From an uncultured Verrucomicrobiota bacterium (GTDB taxonomy: Bacteria > Verrucomicrobiota > Kiritimatiellia > CAIVKH01): a stretch of 23,440 bases of DNA. The notes under the pieces were generated by a model. That model had not been told where the DNA came from. It saw only the letters and a program-made list of their open reading frames with translations, and ran no database searches. A program made the position numbers and the translations under genes. The stretch spans positions 1 to 23,440 of the forward strand of contig CALBHI010000393.1 in NCBI GenBank assembly GCA_937894535.1. Reading direction: 5' to 3'. Position 1 is the first letter of the stretch. Each line of letters begins with the position of its first letter. Positions 17,334 through 23,440 of the stretch are shown here, piece by piece.

Positions 17334-17673
17334 AGCCACCTGAAAAATCCTCTTTGCGGTCCTCGTCGGTTTTCCCCAGCACGCCTTTTTCAACCATGGT
17401 AAACACGATCTCGCCGAAATCCTCGCACCGTTGGATATTCCAGCGGTTTAATACGGTCATGGTCAACGGCCCAAACTCCTGCAAGGCATACTTGCGGATT
17501 CCATCGAGCAGTTCACCCCCGGAGACATGGCGGGCCGGACCCTCGACGGGCTTCTCGAACAATTTGATGGTGAAGTCGAGGGCTTCACGCAGGAAATAAT
17601 ATGCTTGGGCATCATACCGCGGTTGCTCGGAAACAATGCGATCAACCATCTCCTGGAAGCTCACCTTCTTCAT
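17242..17673 (-). CDS. Minf_1886-like protein (Verrucomicrobia/Planctomycetes-restricted family)
   Basis: This 143-residue soluble protein has no known function. The pattern YDAQAYYFLREALDFT, RHVSGGELLDGIRKYALQEFGPL, VLNRW.I.RCEDFGEIVF and GVLGKTDEDRKEDFSGGYDF fits the Minf_1886 family, known from Verrucomicrobia and Planctomycetes. This is the main taxonomic clue in the window. The ATG at 17673 is chosen over a GTG six bases upstream because a good promoter places the -10 box seven bases before it, which suggests a leaderless transcript. The last 30 or so residues are encoded in the region that overlaps the M16 peptidase gene. Confidence 0.85.
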   Translation of the reverse strand: MKKVSFQEMVDRIVSEQPRYDAQAYYFLREALDFTIKLFEKPVEGPARHVSGGELLDGIRKYALQEFGPLTMTVLNRWNIQRCEDFGEIVFTMVEKGVLGKTDEDRKEDFSGGYDFDTAFRKPFRPTTQRVVATSSLDSLPIR

Positions 17674-17680
17674 ACCCACT

Positions 17681-17710
17681 ACTATACGCCAGAAAGGGTG
17701 TGGCGGTCAA
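17681..17710 (-). promoter_or_regulatory. promoter of the Minf_1886-like gene, predicted leaderless
   Basis: On the minus strand TTGACC (17705-17710) and TATAGT (17681-17686) are separated by 18 bases. TATAGT differs from the consensus by one base. Its end lies seven bases before the ATG at 17673, so transcription should begin at or next to the start codon. No ribosome site is present. Confidence 0.6.
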
Positions 17711-17782
17711 TGGGCCAACCAACGCGCTCGTGTTCGGGTCTGGCTAGGAACGCATTTGCCGTGTGTTTACCCGCGGATGGGG

Positions 17783-17944
17783 TCAACGAGCGGCCCGGGC
17801 GGGAATCGGTGCTTGGTCTGGTTCGGCCGGGGTACTGCGCAGCAGGCGGGCACCGAGGCCGATCAGGGCGATGGCGAGGATGCCGGCGATGAGCAGGCGT
17901 TCCTCACGGGTCAGGGAGACGTGGCGTTTGATCCAGGAATTCAT
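17783..17944 (-). CDS. small single-helix membrane protein (53 aa)
   Basis: A short open frame begins at an ATG that overlaps the symporter stop in ATGA (17941-17944) and ends at a TGA. It encodes a basic, partly polar N-terminus (MNSWIKRHVSLTREER), one hydrophobic helix (about residues 17-34, LLIAGILAIALIGLGARL) and a short proline/alanine-rich tail. The N-terminus resembles the start of ComEA-like and other small anchored proteins, where 'LTR.ER' precedes a membrane helix, but no helix-hairpin-helix domain follows. Translational coupling and good codon usage suggest it is real, perhaps a small subunit or regulator of the symporter. Function is unknown. Confidence 0.6.
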   Translation of the reverse strand: MNSWIKRHVSLTREERLLIAGILAIALIGLGARLLRSTPAEPDQAPIPARAAR

Positions 17945-19437
17945 CGGCGCATGACATCGGACCAGGATGCGTTGGGGTTGGTTTGACGGTCAGGTATCAG
18001 GTGGCTCAAGCCGAAACCAAGGATAAAGGTCAGCAGGGTGGACAACGGAAACAGGTGGATTTCGTCCATCAGATCGAGGTGTTTGATCGTGAGGATGGTC
18101 GTGATGGAAACGAGGGTGGCGAGCATCCAGCCGAGGGCATTGGCGGACCGGGTCAACATGCCGAGCAGAAACAGGGCCAGAACGGGGGCACTGAACAATC
18201 CCATGTAGGTGTAAAAGGCTCGGATAATGCCCTCGATTTTCTGGTAAACCAGCAAAGCGACCAACGAAGCGGTCACGCCCAGTAGGAAGGTCAGCAGGCG
18301 GGCCCGGTTGACGGTCAACCAGGGGTTGGTTCCGCCGGATCGCGTGCGCAAGGGGCCGGCGATGTCATGCAGGATGACCGTGGTCAGCGAGTTGAGGCCG
18401 GAATCCACGCTGGACATGGCCGCGGCGAACAGGGCGGCGATGAGCAGGCCGGAAATACCGGCGGGCAGTTCGTGAAGGATGAACCACGGCAGGACGCGGT
18501 CCGGTCGCAGGTCGGGCGGTAGATGACCGGGATGTTGCTGGTAGAAGATAAAGAGGCCGAGGCCGACGAAGAGCAGCAGCGCGATGATCACGAAATCGGT
18601 GACGGCATTAAACAGGATGGCTTTGGTGACGCCGCGGTCATCCTTGATCGCCATCATCCGTTGGACGGTGACCTGATCCACGCCATAGTCCTGGATCAGG
18701 ATGAAAAAGTAGGCGATCGCGACACCGAGGGCGGTCATTTCGCCGAGTCGGAATGACCAGTTGAAGGCCACGAGTTTATCCGCGGCATGGCCTTCGGCGA
18801 GGATGCCGGTGAACCCGCCGGGAACGGACAGGCAAATTTCGGCGGCAATCCATACCGCGCCGCCAATCATGATGATGAACTGGGGGACGTCGGTCCAAAC
18901 TACCGCGGAGAGACCGCCAAGCACGCAGTAGATCGTGGCCATGCCGCCGATCAGGACGATGGCAAGGCCGAGCGGGACATCGGTCGTCACGTGAAGGGCA
19001 AGCGCCGGGGCATAAATGACCGTGGCCAGCCAGCTGAGGCGGGCACAGATGAACAAACCCGCCACGGCATAACGGGCACGGGGACCGAACCGGTGCAGGA
19101 TGTATTCGTAGGATGTCGTGATCCGGAGCCGGCGATAAAGCGGATAGATCAGAAAGATCAATATGGGGGCGACGAGCGGGCTCATCAGGCTGACCACCAG
19201 CAGTGAAAGATTCTGGCGGTAGGCCATTCCGGGAAGTCCCATGAAGGTCATGGCGCTGGTAACCGAGGCGTACATACTCATGGCTACGGCGATCCAGGGA
19301 AGGGAGCGACCGGCGAGCACATAATGCTGGAGGCTGGATTGACGACCGGCAAACGCCAGGCCGATGGCGATCATGGCCGTGATATAGCTACCCAGCACCA
19401 GATAATTCAAGGCCCCGAAGGCCGTGGTCTGCTCCAT
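17941..19437 (-). CDS. sodium:solute symporter (SSS family)
   Basis: This 498-residue protein has about 13 membrane helices. It matches the SSS family (TC 2.A.21), inner-membrane transporters that couple Na+ entry to uptake of sugars, amino acids, vitamins or organic acids. Family features include GRSLPWIAVAMSMYASVTSAMTF in the early helices, and then YCVLGGLSAVVWTDVPQFII and AALFAAAMSSVDSGLNSL, the latter carrying serines typical of the Na+ site region. Substrate is not predictable. Its ATG overlaps the stop of the preceding hydrolase gene by one base (TAATG), and its own stop overlaps the small membrane-protein gene, so the three are probably translated together. Confidence 0.93.
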   Translation of the reverse strand: MEQTTAFGALNYLVLGSYITAMIAIGLAFAGRQSSLQHYVLAGRSLPWIAVAMSMYASVTSAMTFMGLPGMAYRQNLSLLVVSLMSPLVAPILIFLIYPLYRRLRITTSYEYILHRFGPRARYAVAGLFICARLSWLATVIYAPALALHVTTDVPLGLAIVLIGGMATIYCVLGGLSAVVWTDVPQFIIMIGGAVWIAAEICLSVPGGFTGILAEGHAADKLVAFNWSFRLGEMTALGVAIAYFFILIQDYGVDQVTVQRMMAIKDDRGVTKAILFNAVTDFVIIALLLFVGLGLFIFYQQHPGHLPPDLRPDRVLPWFILHELPAGISGLLIAALFAAAMSSVDSGLNSLTTVILHDIAGPLRTRSGGTNPWLTVNRARLLTFLLGVTASLVALLVYQKIEGIIRAFYTYMGLFSAPVLALFLLGMLTRSANALGWMLATLVSITTILTIKHLDLMDEIHLFPLSTLLTFILGFGLSHLIPDRQTNPNASWSDVMRR

Positions 19438-20429
19438 TACGGCACCGCCTCGTCCGGGGTGGGGGTGACCGGTTGCCGATCCGGTGGCAATGAAAGATCG
19501 ATAATCTGGCGTTTGTGATCGCTGTAGCGGGCAACGAGCAGGAAGTAGTCATTCACCGTGATGTCCGGACTGATCCAGGTATGATCGATGGCGAAGACGG
19601 GCAACGGAACAGGCCAGGTGTAAGGCCACCCACGTCCTCGCACTTCATACGCGCGCTGGAGGTGTTGGCGCAGTGGCGCGAAGGCGGTGGCGTCGTGGGG
19701 TGTATTGAAGTCGCCCATCAGGACCACCGGGGTGGCGTTGGTACGGGTGGCAAACCAGTCGGCCAGGGCTTTGATCGGCGGGTGCCGGTTCAAATCGGGT
19801 CGGGAGACAAGATCGGCCGCGACAAATTCAAGCGGGCCGTGGGGCGTATCGACGCGTACGTGCCAGGCTGCGCCGAGGGGAAAGGGGACATGGCCGAGGT
19901 ATGTGATGGGATAATGGGAGGCCAGGGTCATACCCTTGTCGGTGAAGATATGCTCCATGCCGAGGGCGTGGTAGGCAATGTCCGAAATCATGTCCAGGCG
20001 GGGTGGCTCGGAGATCAGGACGATATCGGGTTGGTCATAGGACATCGTGCGGACAATCGATTCAACCCCGAGAACGCCCCAGGCGGTGTTCCAATGCAGG
20101 ATGCGGAGATTGTCCGGCGGCAATTGCGTGGGGGCGCGGTTCCACCGGTGATCGATCAGCAGCACCTTGACGAAGCATGCGATGACCGTGGCAAAGACAA
20201 AGAGCTGAACGATGCGGAAGCGGTTGCGCAGGGTCAGGAACAGCCAACCGAATCCGAACAGGATGACCGCCAGCGGGGGAATCAAGCTGAACCAGATCGT
20301 GGCGCGGGATGAATCCTTGAGGATCCAGCCGATCCACCATGCGGTGCATACGGCTAGAGCTCCCGCGACCCAGGCCAGATCCAGGAGGAACAGCACGCCA
20401 TGGCCGCCTTTGCGCAACGCACGTTTCAT
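19437..20429 (-). CDS. membrane-anchored endonuclease/exonuclease/phosphatase (EEP) family protein
   Basis: The protein has 330 residues from the ATG at 20429, four bases after the phoH stop. Three hydrophobic helices occupy about residues 13-36, 47-67 and 71-91. The EEP domain begins near 106 and has the full catalytic set: N114 (LHWNTAWG), E141 (LISEPP), D240 and N242 (MGDFN), D282/H283 (IDHTW) and S303-D304-H305 (YSDH). This fold covers Mg2+-dependent nucleases and phosphodiesterases, including sphingomyelinase-like and inositol phosphatase enzymes. With this anchor the active site should face the periplasm, arguing for a phosphoester substrate outside the cytosol rather than DNA repair. 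An upstream ATG at 20453 lies inside phoH and is less likely. Confidence 0.88.
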   Translation of the reverse strand: MKRALRKGGHGVLFLLDLAWVAGALAVCTAWWIGWILKDSSRATIWFSLIPPLAVILFGFGWLFLTLRNRFRIVQLFVFATVIACFVKVLLIDHRWNRAPTQLPPDNLRILHWNTAWGVLGVESIVRTMSYDQPDIVLISEPPRLDMISDIAYHALGMEHIFTDKGMTLASHYPITYLGHVPFPLGAAWHVRVDTPHGPLEFVAADLVSRPDLNRHPPIKALADWFATRTNATPVVLMGDFNTPHDATAFAPLRQHLQRAYEVRGRGWPYTWPVPLPVFAIDHTWISPDITVNDYFLLVARYSDHKRQIIDLSLPPDRQPVTPTPDEAVP

Positions 20430-20433
20430 GGCA

Positions 20434-21732
20434 TCAGAGCAGTGTTGCCGCAAGGTCGGCTACTTCCGACCGCACGCCCTTGTTCAGAACGATGTGGGCG
20501 GCGATGGATTGGCTGCGGAATTTCTCTACGATCGACGTCAGGCCGTTCGACATGCTGTCCACATACGGGTTGTCGATCTGGTAGATGTCGCCGGTGAGCA
20601 CGATCTTGGTGCCCGGACCGACGCGGGTCAGCACGGTTTTCGCTTCGAGGGGCGTGAGGTTTTGTGCTTCATCCACGACGATGTACTGGTTGGGGATGCT
20701 GCGGCCCCGGATGTAGGTCAGTGGTTCGATGGCGATGCGGTCCGACTCCTCGGCCATGGATTTGCTTCCTTTGAAGCCGTTCTTGCGGCCGTTGGCAAGC
20801 AGGTCCATCGCATCGAAGATCGGTTGCATCCACGGATTGAGTTTCTCCTCGACGGTGCCGGGCAGGTACCCGATGTCCTTGCCCATCGGGATGGTCGGGC
20901 GGCAGATCAGCATACGGCGGTAGTTTTTCTGGTCCATCGTCTTGAAGATGGCTGCGGCCACGGCGAGCAAGGTTTTTCCGGTGCCGGCTTTTCCGATGAT
21001 GGTCACCAACTTGATGTCATCGTTCAGCAAGGCATCCATGGCGAAATGCTGTTCCTTGTTGCGCGGTTGGACAGGGCGAACCTCATCGGGCGCCGGAATC
21101 AACGGGATGAGCCGGTTGGAAGGCGCATCAAAACGCGTCAACAATGCATGGTTGGTATCGTGCTGGTCGCGCAGCAGGACGTATTCATTCGGCGAGGGGG
21201 TGAAACCCACCGGTTCGGTGAATCCATTCTGGCGGAATTGATCAAGGACATCGGGTGGAACATCATGGGTGGAGTGACCCAGGAACAGTTCATCGATGTT
21301 CACCTGGCCGGTTTCGTAATCCTCGGCTTCGAGACCGAGGGCGTCGGCTTTAAGGCGAAGGTTGATGTCCTTGCTGACCACGATGATCGGCGGATTCTCG
21401 TTCTTCTCGCGCAGCAGCATGGACAGATGGAGGATCTGGTCATCCGCCGTGATGCCTTCGGTGTAGGCGTGGCGTTCACCCGGGAACGCGATGCAAAGGT
21501 TGCCGCCACCGGGCATGTTCACACCCTTGGACAGGTTGCCCTGGAGCCGGATTTCATCGAGCATGCGGGACACGTGGCGGGCATTGCGTCCAAGTTCGGT
21601 TTGATCGCGTTTAAACCGGTCGATTTCCTCGATGACTTTCAGGGGAATGACGACGTCGTTATCCTGGAACTGGTAGAGCGCCTTCGGGTCATGCAGCAGG
21701 ACATTGGTATCGAGGATGTAGCGTTTTCTCAT
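20434..21732 (-). CDS. phoH: PhoH family protein with N-terminal PIN domain
   Basis: This 432-residue protein joins two domains. The N-terminal PIN nuclease domain has acidic residues D8 (LDTNVLLHD), E35/E36, D97/D98 and D122 (KDINLRLKA). The C-terminal PhoH ATPase domain has Walker A GKAGTGKT (247-254), ICRPTIPMGKDIGYLPG and Walker B VVDEAQN (352-358). The PIN-PhoH combination (PhoH2 type) is a sequence-specific RNA helicase and ribonuclease in characterised examples. The protein is cytosolic. A strong AAGGAG lies 14 bases before the ATG, farther than usual, but the PIN domain begins right at this start and no better codon is available. It follows corA after 22 bases and precedes the EEP gene by four. 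Confidence 0.95.
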   Translation of the reverse strand: MRKRYILDTNVLLHDPKALYQFQDNDVVIPLKVIEEIDRFKRDQTELGRNARHVSRMLDEIRLQGNLSKGVNMPGGGNLCIAFPGERHAYTEGITADDQILHLSMLLREKNENPPIIVVSKDINLRLKADALGLEAEDYETGQVNIDELFLGHSTHDVPPDVLDQFRQNGFTEPVGFTPSPNEYVLLRDQHDTNHALLTRFDAPSNRLIPLIPAPDEVRPVQPRNKEQHFAMDALLNDDIKLVTIIGKAGTGKTLLAVAAAIFKTMDQKNYRRMLICRPTIPMGKDIGYLPGTVEEKLNPWMQPIFDAMDLLANGRKNGFKGSKSMAEESDRIAIEPLTYIRGRSIPNQYIVVDEAQNLTPLEAKTVLTRVGPGTKIVLTGDIYQIDNPYVDSMSNGLTSIVEKFRSQSIAAHIVLNKGVRSEVADLAATLL

Positions 21733-21754
21733 GTCGTGGCGGGATGCTCCTTGA

Positions 21755-22723
21755 TTACAACCATCGTTTCAGGCGGAGGAACAGGTAAATGATGCCGGAG
21801 GAGATGACGGTCAGGCCGAGCACCCAGAGGTAGGGCCAGCGCCATTCCAGTTCCGGCATGTTGCTGAAGTTCATGCCGTAGAAACTGGTGATCACAACAA
21901 TAGGCAGGCTGAGGGTGGCCAGTACGGTGAGGATCTTGATGACCCGGTTGACTTCCATTTGCTGAAGGTTCAGATGGATTTGCAGGATGTTCGTCAAGGT
22001 TTCCCGATAAAACTCCGTCATGTCGCTGACTCGTTTCAACCGGTCGAGCAGGTCACGGTAATACGGCAAGAGGTGGGGTCGAACCAGCTTGAATTCGCCC
22101 CGTGCGAGGCGGGCGATGACTTCGCGCTGGGGATTGACCACCTGGCGGTAACGGCGGACCTCGGTTTTGAGGTTGAGCACCGTGCCGAGAATGTCCGATG
22201 AACGGGAAGCGAGCACTTCACGCTCAAGTTCGGCGATATCGTTGGCAACCGCCTCCATGGCGGGTTCGTACAGATCAAACAACAGGTCGAGGATGGAGTA
22301 GGCCAACCGGTCCGACGCCTTCGCGACGGCCGTGGCATTCTTTTTAATGCGTTCTACGGTTTGCCGGATGCTGGGTATCGCCTGATCGTGGTGCGATACA
22401 AGGAAGTTCCGGCCGATGAACATATTGAGCTCGAGGGTTTCCACCTTCCGGTCCTGATTCACATTCAGGGCATGGATAACCGCGAACAGGTACTTCTCGT
22501 AATCGTCGATCTTCGGCTGCTCGGTGACGGCGATACAATCCTCGATGGCCAGCGGGTGGAAGCCAAAAATGCCTTCCAGCACCGAACGGGCCTCTTCGGG
22601 GGTGGGTGATTCAAGGTCAACCCAGATCTGGGCATCATCGTCGAACAGCATGGTCTTGATGAAGTCCAATCCGGGATCTTCGCCGACCAGTTTGCCGCCG
22701 CTGAATACGAAGGATTTTATCAT
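21755..22723 (-). CDS. corA: CorA-family magnesium/cobalt transporter
   Basis: This 322-residue protein has a long soluble N-terminal funnel domain rich in charged helices and two C-terminal membrane helices (about 264-282 and 297-316). The selectivity-filter motif YGMNF lies at 282-286 right after the first helix, which defines the CorA/MIT family of pentameric Mg2+ channels. EDCIAVTEQPKIDDYEKYLF in the soluble domain is also family-typical. The open frame extends upstream to 22864, but the first ATG with a ribosome-site-like GAGAA and a family-like N-terminus is at 22723. It reads through to phoH with a 22-base gap, so the two genes may be co-transcribed. Confidence 0.95.
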   Translation of the reverse strand: MIKSFVFSGGKLVGEDPGLDFIKTMLFDDDAQIWVDLESPTPEEARSVLEGIFGFHPLAIEDCIAVTEQPKIDDYEKYLFAVIHALNVNQDRKVETLELNMFIGRNFLVSHHDQAIPSIRQTVERIKKNATAVAKASDRLAYSILDLLFDLYEPAMEAVANDIAELEREVLASRSSDILGTVLNLKTEVRRYRQVVNPQREVIARLARGEFKLVRPHLLPYYRDLLDRLKRVSDMTEFYRETLTNILQIHLNLQQMEVNRVIKILTVLATLSLPIVVITSFYGMNFSNMPELEWRWPYLWVLGLTVISSGIIYLFLRLKRWL

Positions 22724-22796
22724 ATCGTTCTCGCAGACGCCGGTCCGCTCTGGTTGCGTGGCTGGGGGTTCGCCTTCAAGCTGGTGTGCGAGGTGT

Positions 22797-23440
22797 TCAC
22801 AGGGTGGTGTAATCGAAACCGATAAGGCGGGCTTCGGCGCGGTCGTAGAAATTCTTGATGTCAATGAGGACGGGGGTCTTCGTTTTCGCCTTCAGATCCG
22901 CGAGGGTAAGGCTGCGGTAGGCATCATGACCGTTGATGAGGACGATGGCATCAAGATCGCCCACCTCATCGGGCAGGCTGGTTTTCACCTGGAATTTCCG
23001 CTCGATCTCCCGTGGATCCATCATGGGTTCCCATACGGAAACGGATACGCCGTAGCGTTGCAGGTGGCGCACGACATCGATGGCCTTGGTGTTGCGGATA
23101 TCCGGCACGTTTTCCTTGAAGGTGAGGCCGAGTACCCAGATGTTGGCATTTCGGGGAAGTCGGTCGTTGCGGTTTAACGCATCGATGACCAACGATCCAA
23201 CATGTTTTCCCATGCTGTCGTTGATACGTCGACCGGCGAGGATGACTTCGGGGTGGTAGCCCAGTTCAACGGCCCGGTGGGTCAGGTAGTAGGGATCCAC
23301 GCCGATACAATGGCCTCCGACCAAGCCGGGATGATACTTGTGAAAATTCCACTTCGTGCCGGCAGCAGCCAGCACTTCATCCGTGTTCAAGCCGAGCAGC
23401 GAAAATATTTTCGACAGTTCGTTCATCAAGGCGATGTTTA
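22797..23440 (-). CDS. UDP-sugar 6-dehydrogenase, TviB/WbpA type (3' part, partial)
   Basis: About 213 C-terminal residues are present; the reading frame continues past the window edge. The segment NIALMNELSKIF, then AAGTKWNF and PGLVGGHCIGVDPYYLT with its catalytic cysteine, identifies the UDP-glucose/GDP-mannose dehydrogenase superfamily. The wording of these blocks matches the subgroup that oxidises UDP-GlcNAc or UDP-GalNAc to the uronic acid (TviB, WbpA) rather than UDP-glucose dehydrogenase. The C-terminal UDP-binding domain has LGLTFKENVPDIRN and ends YDRAEARLIGFDYTTL. It makes precursors for surface polysaccharide, so a polysaccharide locus may continue beyond the right edge. Confidence 0.92.
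   Translation of the reverse strand, partial: NIALMNELSKIFSLLGLNTDEVLAAAGTKWNFHKYHPGLVGGHCIGVDPYYLTHRAVELGYHPEVILAGRRINDSMGKHVGSLVIDALNRNDRLPRNANIWVLGLTFKENVPDIRNTKAIDVVRHLQRYGVSVSVWEPMMDPREIERKFQVKTSLPDEVGDLDAIVLINGHDAYRSLTLADLKAKTKTPVLIDIKNFYDRAEARLIGFDYTTL

Noticed and set aside
20212..21792. A 526-codon plus-strand frame opposite phoH
   Set aside because: It is a shadow of the PIN-PhoH gene, with no domain or ribosome site.

Overview
The window is GC-rich, densely packed bacterial chromosome. Nearly all of it is coding, and many neighbouring genes overlap by 1-4 bases (GTGA, ATGA or TAATG junctions). The best clue to the organism is the gene at 17242-17673. It resembles the Minf_1886 family, which is known as restricted to Verrucomicrobia and Planctomycetes, so a PVC-superphylum bacterium is the best guess. 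The rest is housekeeping: aconitase, TypA/BipA, PhoH, CorA, YggS, ProC and a SEDS/penicillin-binding protein pair.

Layout. (1) 1-3942, plus strand: an operon-like run with the tail of an MscS-type channel, yggS, proC, a membrane-anchored AsmA-like protein, a secreted alpha/beta hydrolase and a Gdx-type guanidinium exporter. (2) 4033-6262, minus strand: an accessory block with an SDR oxidoreductase, a lipoprotein carrying an isolated GATase-like domain, and a BrnT/BrnA toxin-antitoxin pair with its own promoter and operator. Base composition drops sharply at brnA. (3) 6578-9514, minus strand: aconitase A followed by a small zinc-ribbon membrane protein. (4) 9696-12601, plus strand: a class B penicillin-binding protein overlapping a RodA/FtsW-type glycosyltransferase, forming a peptidoglycan-synthesis pair. 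(5) 12699-23440, minus strand: typA, a fused M16 peptidase, the Minf_1886-like gene, a 53-residue membrane protein, a sodium/solute symporter, a membrane-anchored EEP-fold hydrolase, PhoH, CorA and the 3' part of a UDP-sugar dehydrogenase that runs off the window.

The most interesting feature is in block 2. Between brnA and the lipoprotein gene, 5633-5694 has the architecture of an integron attC site: a core GTTAGGGC box, 5-base spacers, and a long stem with two single extrahelical bases on one arm only. The lipoprotein gene stops inside GCCCTAAC, the exact complement of the box at its own 5' end, as expected for a mobile gene cassette. The brnTA unit begins next to a GTTAGCG box that nearly matches the R-box of the attC-like site following it. 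No integrase is visible, so this may be a small attC cluster without an integrase (CALIN). Only one attC is complete; the others are partial or doubtful.

Two minus-strand promoters (brnT and the Minf_1886-like gene) put the -10 box 6-7 bases before the ATG, which predicts leaderless mRNAs.
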